Assembly (NCBI GenBank): GCA_963678705.1
Contig: OY783207.1
Span: 23,410,001 to 23,474,000 of the forward strand
DNA: 64,000 nt
Origin: Panorpa germanica
Lineage: Eukaryota > Arthropoda > Insecta > Mecoptera > Panorpidae
Direction of reading: 5' to 3'
Every line of letters starts with the position of its first letter. Positions within the stretch are counted from its first letter, which is position 1. This document shows, piece by piece, positions 11,775 to 24,636 of the stretch. The translations under genes were made by a program, and so were the position numbers. The notes beneath the pieces are model-generated. The model was not told where the DNA came from. It saw only the letters and a list, made by a program, of their open reading frames with translations, and searched no databases.

Positions 11775-12000
11775 CCTGGATTTAGGATTCCAGGTGAGCA
11801 AGGAGTTTATTTTCGTTCTTGCGCTTGTCTCATTAGCGTATCGCGTTGCATTATGGACTATGGACTGCCATAATGTGTGTGCCAAGCAGGACGGCAGGCC
11901 GGTGTTCTCGCTTGGCCTCGGTGACATCTACAAACGGTCACACTCATTTGCATAGGTCAAAATTATCGATATACGTCACATATCACATGTGCGATGTACG
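11775..12000. promoter_or_regulatory. Candidate housekeeping-type core promoter
   Basis: A GC-richer block in AT-rich surroundings contains cggtcacactc (11935-11945), a 10 of 11 match to the insect core-promoter motif 1 (YGGTCACACTR). Twenty bases later comes tatcgata (11964-11971), the DNA replication-related element DRE. In Drosophila these two motifs mark TATA-less housekeeping promoters. No downstream first coding exon is identified on either strand, so direction and target gene are unknown. Confidence 0.35.
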
Positions 12001-12814
12001 AGTTATATTGTTCAATTATTGCGAGTTGAAAGAAATCCCGCGAAACTATTTACATCCAGTATAATTTAAAGGCTATCGCAATCGTAAAATGTTGCAAGAG
12101 TTACAAACCTAATGGACCACCAATGGCGGCTTCTTTATCCACAATCAAAACGCTTCAAATTATTAACCAGTAATAAACATTTTGAAATGTAACATATTTT
12201 CGATATTAATAATAATAATTAGTTGCCTTATATTCAGATAATCTGGAATGTTTTAAAGTTATTTTAGTATTTTGAATTCGTTACATTTTTGTAATATTTG
12301 TTCAACCAGTTAAGTCTGTATTACAAGTTAGTAATTTAAAATGTTTTATGCTTTGAATATGGATAAAAATTAAATAATTCCCTATTGTAAAAGAGGCGTT
12401 CAACATTTTATTAAAAGTAAGATCGAAAATTTTATCTAACTTATGGTGTAATTAAATTTAAATTTCTATTAATTAGGGTTATGTTCTCGTTATCGTAATT
12501 TCTTGAAATTTCATTATTAATTCGTCTCTGAGGTGGCTAAAAGTTGCGTTGGTGGGTCTTCTGGTATAGAACGCGGCAATCGCCCAAGGATACAACATTC
12601 TAGAAGGCACATTTATATAATATTTTACTTAAGCAACAACTAGTACTTTAAAATCCGAGAGGATCTTATTTTAAAGCTGTTCTAAAAGCCATTTATCCTT
12701 AAAAAGAAGTTGTTTTACAATCTTTAGCAGTTTTATCATGCCCAAAGGGGTAGGCTTATTATTCAAAAAGCAATAAAATCGTTTACGTAAAAGGTAACTT
12801 GCAGGTATTGTTTC
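12001..12814. other. Intergenic, nothing recognised
   Basis: AT-rich, no supported ORF or repeat. Confidence 0.4.
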
Positions 12815-13315
12815 GTAAGGTCAAAACGATAAAAAAGAACACATTTTTGATAATGTTTTTTGACGACACAGTTAATATATAATTATTTCTATAATTACTA
12901 CATGATAAAATAACATTTGAAGAATACTTTGTGAAAAAAAAAATATCAACAAATGAGGCATCGTCTCCGCAGACGTCACAAAAAAAAGTAACATTGCGGT
13001 GCCACTCATAACTCATCACTGGATTTTCTGAAATCGAAAAACCAAAATGATTTAGAGCATTTTCTCGGCATTTATGTAAAGAAAGAGTGTGCAAAATTTC
13101 AGTAGATTTTGAGCTAGAGAGGGCACCGACTCTAAAAAAGCTATGTGTGAGAAACCGCATTTAAAAGTTTCAAAATAACACGAAAGTAGTTCAGAGAGGT
13201 GAAGACTTAAAACTCTATATCTCCGACAGTTCTACTCCAATCGACTTCAAATTTTTACACAATAAACTTAATATGTTGTACAATATATAGAGTTATGATT
13301 ATTATTATTGAAACC
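12815..13315 (-). mobile_element. Family A element with internal deletion
   Basis: The reverse complement matches both ends of family A, but the ~150 bp middle segment between acataaatgccgagg and aatgaaatcattttgg is missing: the two parts meet near 13050-13070. The 125-codon frame over it (13160-12783) is repeat sequence, not a gene. Confidence 0.7.
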
Positions 13316-14819
13316 CAAATACATTTCTAAGAATTATCACAAGAAATTTTAAATCGAGCAGCATGTATGTATACATAACTGATACAATACAGATATACAA
13401 CAGTATGTTTAGTATACTTGTTGGTATGTATACATATCAACAATAAAAGGCCGGTCGGCTAATTGGAATCAATTTGGCGCAGCTTTCGTTCCCAGGATGG
13501 AAACAGTGTACACTGCGCTGAGAATAAAATACTAAAAAAAATAATATCCATATTACAGCACAATAAAAAAATAACCATAAAAAATAATATACAAATATAA
13601 CGATGAATATTAGTGACATCCATTAAAGAAAACGTGAAATTATACCAAAGAAAAAACTGTGAAATGATGAACCGAAGATACAATTATAAATTGGTTGTAT
13701 TGTGTCCGTCTTCTAAGTGTGTGTGTGTGTCTGTGTGGTCTTGACAATAGTTCCTATCTTCAAGAAACATCAAATTAACAACTTGTAAACCTAATATATA
13801 GGAAATTGTAAATAAAAATTAAGTAAATGTATTTTATACTTAATTAAATGTTCAGTTTTATAGCTGATAATCAATGAGCTTTTATAATAGCCCATTGTAC
13901 GTAGTGTAAATGTTGAATGTACTTAATTTAAAGGTAATTAAGGGGAAGGTATCCCCTTTTTAATACATTTGCAATAACCTGTGCAATCACTGTAGAAACA
14001 GTCTTCATCTGCGCTTCTCCTTATAATACTCTTTTTATATATAAAGTATAATTACTTAATTTTTTTTTTTAATGTCTTAATACATAATTAATATATATTA
14101 TAATCCGTAATGAAAGTAATTTAGAAAGCAGTGACGATGACGTCACGGGCTGCTCATCCGTTCATAGCAAATCAATTTATTTCGATAATATTTATTTATT
14201 CACAACAAAAAAAACCTGTCCAATTTCCTTAGAAGAATATAAAAGAAAAAAGAATCCTAACAGAACACTACGACGACTATCTTAAATAATGTAATATATT
14301 ATATTATAAGTTTTTTGTGTTTTTTTTTGTTCTACTAATAATAAATCTCCAGACCTGTGTGGCTGTTTGGATTATGTCATGTCCGGCCAGGTTAATTTAT
14401 AACCTCTTGTGTTAATTTAATGAACTAATAGCCACCAGCTTCAGAAGGGGGGAGGGGGAAGAGGACTAGCTACCTATGCGAGATGTAGTGATTCGAATCT
14501 ACATTGTAAAGCATTAGGATCTCATCAGATCTTTATCAGAGGCTGTATGGATTATTGTTTTACAAGATTTCGATGAAGATGTTACAAGCGCACATGATTT
14601 TAATTGATTATAATATTTTTGGTGATAGTATTAATTTTGATAGCGCTATTAATTAATGGAAAATTCTGTACTTTAAGTTTTAGAAAAATTGGCTATCAGA
14701 ACTTCAAATTTTTTTTATTATTAATAATTTACGGGCTTCCTAGGTCCACGGTTCTTTTTTCGCCCTACTTAATTCATTTTATTAACATTTTACATATTTA
14801 CATTTCATTTATTATTACT
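13316..14819. other. AT-rich intergenic, nothing recognised
   Basis: Holds a short GT-rich run at about 13718-13738 and several short frames rich in Phe/Ile/Tyr, which AT-rich DNA yields by chance. Confidence 0.4.
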
Positions 14820-15435
14820 ACCTAAACTTTTAAACCCGCTATATTCCATATCCTGTCTATCACTAAGCACACTGGCCACCCGTTGGCAACACCACTCCAT
14901 TTTTCACCAAAACTCTGTACAAATTATTTCTGCAGGCCTCCGTTTCTGTACATTGGAAGATCAAATGTTCTGGATCTGCTACCCCTTCTCCACAATTACA
15001 CATATCTTCTTGCACCAAGTGATTTCTTTTAAGATGTGCCAATGCCCCTGTATGGTATACCCTCAGTAACACTCTTCTCGGACATTGGGCTTTCCACCAC
15101 CAACGACGTCCGCACACCGAAGACTGTAAACTGAATTTTTTTCTTCCTTTCTCTGAATTATTCCACATACCCTGCCACTTCTCTTTCGCTTCATTTTTGC
15201 TCTTTGCCAATAAGTCGACTTCATATTGAATTTCTCCACTTGCTACTGTTCTAGCTGCTTGTTGTGTCCTGTGATCCTTTGTGAGCTGGAATCCTCACTT
15301 ACGGTACATCGCATTCTTTCATCTTTATTCTATTTAGATTTCTTCTTACTGTATAAAATATATTTCACGCTTTTCTGCTTCACCACTGCTTTTGACAGGT
15401 CCTCAAATAATTCGCTATATTTTAGAAGATATTAA
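14820..15435 (-). mobile_element. LINE ORF2 C-terminal relic with RNase H-like trace
   Basis: The minus strand first shows VRIPAHKGSQ (about 15300-15270), resembling the W(V/I)PAHxGIxGNE motif of LINE RNase H domains. It is followed by a frame open from 15210 to 14863. That frame contains TGALAHLKRNHL and the zinc-knuckle-like CNCGEG...PEHLIFQC, typical of the end of R1/jockey/I-type ORF2 proteins. The RNase H part has stops, so it is degraded. No 5' half or poly(A) end was identified. Confidence 0.7.
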
Positions 15436-17990
15436 CATTTAAAATAAGCATTTGTGACCCTTTAAATAAATCTGCGTGTGACGTCACAACCGATAATTTC
15501 CCATCTCTTTTAATGTGAGTGATACGTCATTTTCTACAACAGCTACATCATCGCATCCCATCAAGTTTTATACTACAGTGATTGTGTAAAAAGTAATATA
15601 ATCTTAATTACTTATCAAAGCTATACCACAAGCGCCAAAATTTAAATTTAAGTTTGAAACAGCATATTTTCTTCATCTTATGGATATTTCAATAAATACA
15701 AATGATAATATACCCCTAAAAAAGGATTTTACAAACCAATTGGTTTTTTTTATGAGACTGACTGTACCAGTCCACTTTGCATATGAACAAAACAAATGTA
15801 TGCGCGCTCATGCGTACTATGACCAAACAAAATAAAGTATACTCGTAAGTCATTACGTTTGCAGGCATAGCGACTGGCGCACACATATATTGTTTCATAT
15901 TACATGTTTTAACTGTTTTATTAGAATAATACAATGTTGTAACAAAGAATCAACGATACCTAATATCAAATTAGTCATTAGACAATCTGCAAACTCTAGA
16001 CACACATGGAAACGATCAAAAAACATTATAATTCTATTTCTTAAACATTTTTAATTAGTTTTATATATCAAATATAGATTTTATTGGAATCTAATGCGTT
16101 TCAAACGTACACCTGGATAATTTTAAACTATATCTACATATTTAGCACCGCTAGAACAATGCTAGGTAACTATAACATGTTCTAATGCTTGTTCTATTTA
16201 ATATTCTATTGCTTTGTGACTGAAATAACATGTATATTAAATATTGTGTAATGCTATTAATAGTTTCTTTGTACACCTGCACAATATGGTGTACCTGGAT
16301 TGTAATGATGGTTGATGCGAATCAGGCGTCGCTGAAGAAACCAGGAGGAAAACGACGCCTGTGATAAAATGAAACCGCAAGAGTTTTGAGAGCCACGCTT
16401 TTTTGTAAATAAAGGACACACACAGAAAAATATAGACAAAACATATTATTGCTGATTATTTATATTAAGAATGTAACGGATGTTCCGATTTCGGTCCCGA
16501 CCAGAAATGTGCCTTTTTCAAATACATATACTCAAAATGCAAATACAAAATAGTAAATACCTATTTTCTATTTTGTATTTAAATATCTTTTAAGAGTAAA
16601 GAATTTTATATTTTATTTAAAAACTTTTACAAACCTATTTCCTATTTGGAAAATACAAAATACTTTTCCATTTTTGTTACTTCATAGTGTTAATCAGTAA
16701 ATATTATTTTTTGAATATAAACTTAAAATCCCACCAACATTAGCACCATCTATGATCTAAAAGTATGTGCACAATTGTCCTAATATCCCATACTAACCCC
16801 ACATGCAACAACCAACATTTATATATTTTCATTCATAAGTTGACATTATTTAGACATGAGTGTACTAAATGTGTTGTACTTTTAACGTACAGACTAGTGC
16901 GACACTAATAAAACCCTTACTTTTGCTAGTAGTATTTTTATTAAACAAAAATGTTTCAAAACGAAGTCGGTCTTTATCAAAGAAAATTCTCATAATTATT
17001 AAAAAAAAATAACATTTATATTAGTAACACTATTAAATCACTAAATTAAAGTATGTACTGTTAGCGTTAAAACCCTTTAAAGATTCCAGAACAACCTTGG
17101 TACTAATCTCGTCCTGCTGTAGTCTTATCTTAACATAAACAATTTTGGAATGCGTCTATGATTTCGCATTCGAGACCACTTGAAGAGAGTGATGAAATCT
17201 GACTCGTGGGTAACCTTAGTATTAATTTGTTTTATTAGACCCGCCCTTAACAGTCTTAACACTAACTCTGCCCCCTCCTTCACCTCCGATTCCGATTTCG
17301 GTTCAAAAAAAAACAAAATAAATAAATTCTATCAAAATAAAAAAATATCACCTTTCTTACTATACACCCTGTGTATGTACAATATACCTTCTTATACAAG
17401 TAAAAAGTTTTTAAAATGAAAACTTAATTAACTCCCCTCCCCTCCACTTTTAATAATTGAATCATGAAGCACCATTATTTGCTACCAATATTAAATAATG
17501 TTTCATAATTGTGTTTATAATAATTATATTTTTTTACGATGTTTTTGTTGTCAGCAAGAAAAACTGATTACAGTAGAATTACAACGGAGCCCCCCCCCCC
17601 CCTACACCCCTCGCCGTTGAGCAACCACCCTGGTCCATGGGTGTCACAACGCACCAAAGTACCCCGTTGTACACACACAGAGAGAACAACGACGGAAAAC
17701 AACGAGGGAAGGCGAAGAGGGACGACTCGTTACTCGGTAAAAGTTCATTATTATATTTACGTTCGTTTTTGATTCAAAATTAATTATTGTATCAGTATTG
17801 GTGCATGTGAGGTAGCTGTGACGTCATTGAAGTTGTACGGATTTTTAATCATTTAGATTTTCTATAAAACTGTACTATATATTTATAAAATTGGCTATCG
17901 TGAGCTCAAATATCTTAATTATTTATTAAGTTATAAGAAATAGTATATTTATAATTTTATACAACAGAGTGTACAAAAGATCAGGTGCTT
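15436..17990. other. AT-rich intergenic, nothing firm
   Basis: Short family B-like similarity near 15475-15560 (gtgacgtcacaacc, gtgatacgtcatt) is too weak to delimit. An inverted pair aaatacaaaatag / ctattttgtattt near 16550-16600 resembles AT-rich ends of hAT elements. A run of C bases lies at about 17590-17602. No gene supported. Confidence 0.35.
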
Positions 17991-18250
17991 CTTACAGCTG
18001 ATTCGTACGACACATAAAGTTTCGATATTATGAAGGTTGTGAACAGAGAAAATTAAGATCGATTACTTATTAGTTGCAATGTCAAAAGACTGTGTGAAAT
18101 TAAATTGCAAGACAGCTATTCAAATTTTATATAACTATATCTTCGTCAACTTTTGGATATTTAAAAAAATCTAAACGCCAAACTATGTATATTAATCTAT
18201 ATTTCAATTAAAAAAACGACTCCTGAAAAATGAGTTCAAAAAACGATTTT
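17991..18250 (+). mobile_element. Diverged family B right-half fragment
   Basis: Retains the right half of the family: attcaaattttatataactatatcttcgtcaac, then the aaacgcca segment, ending tgaaaaatgag. It is more diverged than the other copies and resembles the 38455-38878 copy. Confidence 0.5.
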
Positions 18251-18956
18251 TTTTTTTTTGGGTAAATTTTCAATGAGTTCGAATTTTAAAAGAGTACTTT
18301 AAATAAATTAAATTAAGTCAAAAAAATTATTAAAATCTTATTAGACAATCGAAAATGATAATATTTTACTGAACTATACTACCATGCATTAATGAAAGAA
18401 CAAATTTAAACACCATAATAATAAAAATAGCTATTATTTTTAAAGTTACTTTTACAAAAATCCCTTTTAAATTTTAAAGTACTTGATGAATTGTCGTGCT
18501 CGATTTAACATTTTAATTTTATCAAAAAATTCTATTAATTGTTAAAAGTAGAAACCTCACAAACTCAATGATATAATTATTAGATTAATATTTTTCTGTG
18601 ATAGTGCAAACCTTTTAAACTTTTCCCTTATATTTTTGCGTCGCTAATATAATTACAGAATGGAGTGGTACAGAAAGTATCGGAGTGCTGCCACGTTGCC
18701 CCTCCCCCGCGCCACTCATTTCCCCTTCTGAGCGAACGACTGTGGTGGACCATATGACCGGATATGACAGTAAGAAAAAAGGTGAAAAAAATAAACAAAT
18801 AAAAACTAGTAATATGTAAAATACAAAAAGTATATATTATGCAAAAATTTCACCATTTAATTAATGTATTTGAGGTTTACCTAATGTAAGAAAGTGTTAA
18901 GAAATAAGGACCATAATTTGCTTGGAAATTAGTTGAATAATTGACAGCAAAAAAAG
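18251..18956. other. Intergenic with a small GC-rich island
   Basis: The GC-rich stretch at about 18690-18770 (ccctcccccgcgccactc) stands out. I see no coding frame or convincing promoter motif there. Confidence 0.35.
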
Positions 18957-19462
18957 TTGGTTACTAGAATCTCAAATGTCCAATTAATTTTTAATATAAC
19001 TCCTTATTTGTTAAGAGATATTAACAATTAAAAAAGTCATTTTGTCTCTTTAATTATTAAAGGGATTCAACGTTGTACAACATTCCAAATTCATGTGACA
19101 ACCGCTGCCAACCTTACAGCTCATAAATCACTGCTAAATCAAAATATCAAATATTATTTACAGCTATTTCAAGAAACAATAAAATTTCAATATTATGTCT
19201 GCCATAACAGGGTTAAATAAAATAAAAACTTATTATTCTGTTATTTGACTACCAACAGCTACAAAACATTAACACAGCACTGACCTACTCAACAAATAAC
19301 TGACGTATACAATGCATTTCACGTCATACAAATATGGCTGACCATTTCTAGCGCTAAAACTACAATTCAAATTTTTAATTGCTATATCTCCGTCAACATT
19401 TAGATATTTAATAAAATATACACACCAATACACATTTATTAACATCAATTTCAATCAACAAT
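18957..19462 (+). mobile_element. Family B element, left end missing
   Basis: Begins inside the element at ggttactagaatctcaaatgtcc and runs colinearly to tcaatttcaatcaaca. Both terminal motifs are absent. Confidence 0.75.
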
Positions 19463-19669
19463 ATGGTATACTAAACTATATGTACATTTATATTCTTCAC
19501 AAAACTAACTTAGTTTACTAATTATATTATTCCAGGATTTAATCAATCAAATTTTATAATTAGACTTTATATAGAAGCAGTGAATGACATTTAGTTTTAA
19601 TAAATCATAACTAAAGTTATGATTTGTAAACAAATGTAATAACATAAGGTATAATAAACTCAGCCGGAA

Positions 19670-19760
19670 ATCGTTAGACGCTGAACCAATCATCCTCTTC
19701 TACGCATAGAGGCGCTAGGCGCTACACCATCGATAGTCGCACGATTCTCTACGATAGTCG
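19670..19760 (+). promoter_or_regulatory. Possible promoter / untranslated first exon
   Basis: A GC-richer stretch with three related motifs (atcgatag, acgatag, cgatagtcg), similar to the insect DRE, is followed by the consensus 5' splice donor aag|gtgag at about 19762. This could be an untranslated first exon of a plus-strand gene. No matching second exon is identified, so it stays tentative. Confidence 0.25.
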
Positions 19761-20029
19761 AAGGTGAGTAGAAGTCAACAAACTGAAAGAGCAACGCAAA
19801 ACAACAAAAAAGGAGAACAGAAAAGTCGAATTCACGCAAGGGAAATGTTTTTTTATAATGAATCTCTTTAAAAATTCATGTTACATTTAATACGATTTGT
19901 TCTACATATGAATGTGAATCTACAAACAAAATTTCAACTTTCTACCTCTTTGCTATCCACATCCATCATCATCACAAAGTTAAATTATTTTTCATTTCTT
20001 AAATTACTAAGAGAAATTATTTATATAAC

Positions 20030-20656
20030 GAAATATTATTATTATTGTACAACATATTAGGTTTATTGTGTAAAAATTTGAAGTCGATTGGAGTAAAACT
20101 GTCGGAGATATAGAGTCTTAAGTCTTCACCTCTCTGGTCTGCTTTCGTGTTACTCTGAAACTTTTAAATGCGGTTTCTCACACATAGCTTTTTCAGAGTC
20201 GGTGCCCTCTCTAGCTCAAAATTTACTGGACCGATTCTTTTGAAATTTTGCACACTCCTTCTTTACATAAATGCCGAGGTAACGCACGCTGTCGTGTTTT
20301 TTTTTATTTTTTAATTTTAATCGGTATTTTGACTTGTAAGTGCTGTAAAAAATTTAAAAATCAATAAAAAAAGAAAAACTCGACAGCGTTACCTGCAGAA
20401 ACTTATCAACTAATGAAATCATTTTGGTTTTTCGATTTCAGAAAATTTAGTGATGAGTTATGAGTGGCACCACAAAGTTACTTTTTTTTGTAACGTCTGT
20501 AAATGCCTCATTTCTTGACATTTATTTATGAAAATTTCACAAAGTATTCTTTAAATATAATTTTATCATGTAGTAATTATAGAAATAATTATATATTAAC
20601 TGTGTCGTCAAAAAACATTATTGAAAATATGCTTGTTTTTTATCGTTTTCGTTTCA
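20030..20656 (+). mobile_element. Family A element, copy 3
   Basis: Colinear with the other copies from ttgtacaacatatta to tttttatcgtttt. The outermost TTAA-GGGGG terminus is not preserved. Confidence 0.75.
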
Positions 20657-23600
20657 GCTGTGTAAAACCGACTTCTAGACCAGTAATCCAAAAACTTGCT
20701 CCCAGCAAAGTACTATATTAGCCATTGTAAAATATAAAGTATAGTATAATAATATCGACGCCTTAAGCGTCTAAAGACAAATCGTAAAACAAAGCTAGTA
20801 CAGTCATATTAGAAAACAAAAAATCATTAAAAATAGACAAAGATAACGAACATGTTAAGATACAAAAACTTGTTAATTATAAAAAAAAGGAAAATTTGCA
20901 TACGTTAGATATTGCCGATAGATAGATTATCAAATCATTGAATTTAAATAAAAAATATGTAAATGGTGTTTCAAATAAGACTATTTTAAGACTTTCTTCA
21001 AAATGCGCTGTTTTTGTTGTGTGCAATTTTTCAAGTCAACAAGTAATTTTTTCATAACACAAAATCTGTTTCTTTAATGAAAATACAATAAAATAAAATA
21101 TTCATATAAAAAAAAACCTCCGATTTTAACGCTATAATAAATTTTACATTCGCTTTAATCTCTAAATCGTTATATAAACTATAAAATTATAATATGGTAG
21201 AGCAGGGATACAAAAAGAACAAGAAAAGAAGTAAAGAACGAATTAAATAAAATAAATATAATAAAAAACAACAACTAATATTCAATAAAAATGAGAAACC
21301 GGTCTAAAGAAATAATATAATAAAAACTGGACAACGAAACATTCATTCACAATTCCGAACAGTCGCGTGGCTCATTCGGGTTTCAGTCGTTTATCTTCGG
21401 AAGGCAGTTGATTAGTACAGCGAGAACAGACGCTAAAAAAACTACATAAAGCAAGAAAACGCAAGATGATATCGCAATAAATTTACGTATCATCATAATT
21501 CTTAAATTGAATTATTTATTTTGTTTAACGTCGACCTTTTTTGACAATTACAGAATCCAGGACGCGAGCTCCAATATTGATTTTAAAGGAGACAAGGTTT
21601 TCAGAAACCATGTGTTGTATAAAAATCTCCTAGATGAAGATAAGTAGAATTTTGACTAGATATAAATAAATTAAAGTACCTGGATTAAACGAAATCAGCT
21701 AAGATGGTTAAAAGTTAATGCAAGACACAAATATATAAAAATAATTGTTTGCAATAATAATAATAGTAAATTATAATTATTCTTACAATTTAATTACGTA
21801 ATCAAAAATAATTCCAAGTTCAGAACCGAAAGAGTAACTGCTTTACCGACATCAAGTTATTTTTAGCAGCATCTCTTACTTTACTTAATGTGATGGGCTT
21901 CATTTAAGGATTACACCACTGTCTAAAAACCATTCGTCTTTATTTTCTTCATCTCATCTTCATTTTATTTCACCATATTTTATGAAAAATGTCCCAACAG
22001 TACATAGTTAAATTTAAATACATTCGCTTAAATTTGCAAGTATTATAATTGTGAGTACATGGTCCAACTGTTTCGAACCAGAATTTATTTTAATTAAATG
22101 AATACGTAAGAAAAAGAACGATTAAATTATTTTTAATAATTAATATTTCAAATAATATTAATTAAGAATATGATAGAACAAGTAGCGACATCTACAACCA
22201 AATGGAATCTACATTACCATTAGTCAAGACGCAAACTAAAGTTTTCTATAATTTAAAAATTTCATAATTATTTCTTAATACAATAATTATATAATTATTT
22301 ATTTTTAATGAAAAGCAAATACTTTGATATTTTATAAAACACTTGATTTTATTTTAAAGTATTATTCACATTCTTATCTTATTTCTTATCAGAAATTAGT
22401 GTATAATTGTTTAAGTTAATCCTTTTATAAATAAATAATTTATTATAATGAAACATGTGTTAATCTTTAGAATTAATTGTAATTAAAAAGTTATTAAAAT
22501 AATAATTAAAAATAAGAGAATGAACAGTTGAGAAACAAACCATTAGTAAAAGTTTTAAAACATAGATGGCGGATAATATGTCTAATATTATTAAAACCAA
22601 TAAATGAATACTTTATAAAGGTAATTGTTTAAATGTTATTAGATTTAGATAATAATAAAAACATATCTTGTCAATTTTTGTAAATCTACACGTTTATCTA
22701 CTTAAAATCATGAGACCATTATTTAGTACAGTCATATATAAAAATAAACATTGGAAATTCCAAAATGTATTAGTCAAATACATATAGGCACTTATAATTC
22801 TTTAAAAAACATTTTAAAATGATTTTTTTGAAAGATAATCTTTGATAAGGACATGTTTTTACCTGTTTTAAAATAGTTTTATTGTTTTATAATAAACGAA
22901 ACAAACAAAATATGAATTCATTGAAATAAAATAAACGGTGTATGTTCATTAAATATTTGCTCTTTCACCATAAAAAAAAACCCTAACACTAAAAATAAAC
23001 TTTTAAAAAAAGGAACAAAAATAAACTAACAAAAAATATATTTATAAAAAATTCTGTTGGGTATTAGAGAAAAAAACTAATGTATTTATATAACATAGTC
23101 GGAGGATACAGTTGAAGAAAACATTTTGAAATAAATGAATTTGTTAAAATAGTGGAGTAGGCATAATGATTCATTAAATATAATTAACATAGAGCCCCTA
23201 ATTGTAATTAATTAAACCACGCTTATGAATAATATAAAGTGTTAATGTTGGTCGATAAAATAATTTTCTGTTTTAAGTTGTTTAAAGCTTTGCTAGTTTA
23301 AAATTAAAAATATTGAAATTAAATAAATATATTAGCAATATATTGACAGCGAAAAGTTTGTAAATAAATTGAGGGCATCTCACAGGGGCGGCTATTTAAT
23401 CAAAGTAATGTCCATCATACAATGCTCTTTATTTAAAACACCCTGCATTGTTGAATGTTAAAACACGTTTCAAATAAAGACAAAATAAAGTTATTTTTAA
23501 CATGGCGCCTGAAAGCGAGATACTTTTAATGAATTTAAACAAAACGACGGCGCATGGATCAGTTTACAGACAAATTAATATAAATAAAGACGACATATTA

Positions 23601-24000
23601 ATCAGCCAACAATTGTTAAAAAAAAACTCTCCGCCACTTTGCCCTCTTTCGGCGATATTGTCAACTCATTATTATGCATCTGTCTATGACATTGTATAAT
23701 AATTAATATTTATAATTTAAAATCATGAAACAAACGCGTCATAATATCTCTTTAGTTCTATAAACAAAAATTGAACTTGTGACTGATAGAAAAAGTTTTG
23801 AGAAAGAGTGGGAAGGAGAAAGATGTCTTCTGAGATGTGAGTCAGAATACGCATTTCTTGTGTGTGAAATTATAAGTAAACTGAAGAAGGTCAACAGAAT
23901 CATAAAAAGAAAGAAATAGAACTATTTTCTATTGTGTTGTAAAAACAATTAAATATTAAAGTGTACTCCAATTAGAGGAATAACTTTATTTCTATTTCAT
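20657..24000. other. Long AT-rich gene-free stretch
   Basis: Very AT-rich. The only richer spot is about 21350-21430, where gggtttcagtcgttt resembles an insect initiator (TCAGT) in a locally GC-richer context. The 65-codon frame at 23502-23699 begins ATGGCGCC but has no recognisable domain, and I do not call it. Confidence 0.4.
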
Positions 24001-24130
24001 TTAGTTGGTTACCAGAACCTCAAATGTCCAATTATTTTTGAAAAACTTTTTATATTTTAGAAGATATTAACAATTAAAAAAGCAGTTTTCTCTCTTTAAT
24101 TATAAAAGAGATCCAACGGTTTAGAAAATT
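24001..24130 (+). mobile_element. Family B fragment
   Basis: Only the ggttaccagaacctcaaatgtcc to ttaattataaaagagatccaacg part is present, about 130 bp. Confidence 0.6.
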
Positions 24131-24175
24131 GTCTAAAACATACAGCAAAACTGAATTCAATTGATATAGCTATAC

Positions 24176-24636
24176 AGTCTTATTCCCACTCACTGCTTTA
24201 ATTTAATTTTGTATTTCGTATTTAATTTAAATTGTTTACCATATAGCAATACGCGTAGTCATTCACAGTACCATTTTTAATTAAATTTATTTTTTAAGTT
24301 TTCTTAGTTTTTTCAGAACAATGTTTTAAATTAAGAAGAGCTATATTATATTATAACCTCCAAAATGTGACAATCTGTCAAAATGTAGCAAGATTTATTT
24401 TTAAAAGAAGTTATTTGAAAGTCAGTTTTTGAAAAATATAGAAGTGAAAACAATTTCCATTACTAATTCTTATTAAAAATAGCAATTTTAATTATTTCAC
24501 ATACAATTGTAGGTCGAACTGTCAAAATTTATATCACTAACGACGCATACGTACCAACTAAATTAACTAAACTTAAATTAAAACACGAATGTGACTAGGA
24601 ATGCCTATTCTGAAAACCTGAAATCTAGATTAATCA
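24176..24636 (+). mobile_element. Family F element, right end lost
   Basis: Starts at ttcccactcactg, the left inverted terminus of family F, and matches the copy at 47925-48440 up to cctgaaatctagatta. The right terminal cagtgagtgagaat is missing. Confidence 0.7.

Noticed and set aside
12783-13160. 125-codon minus-strand ORF
   Set aside because: Lies entirely in a family A repeat copy, and the other copies do not keep the frame open.
14490-14510. tRNA B-box-like gattcgaatc
   Set aside because: No A box, no pairing acceptor stem at the right distance, so no tRNA is called.
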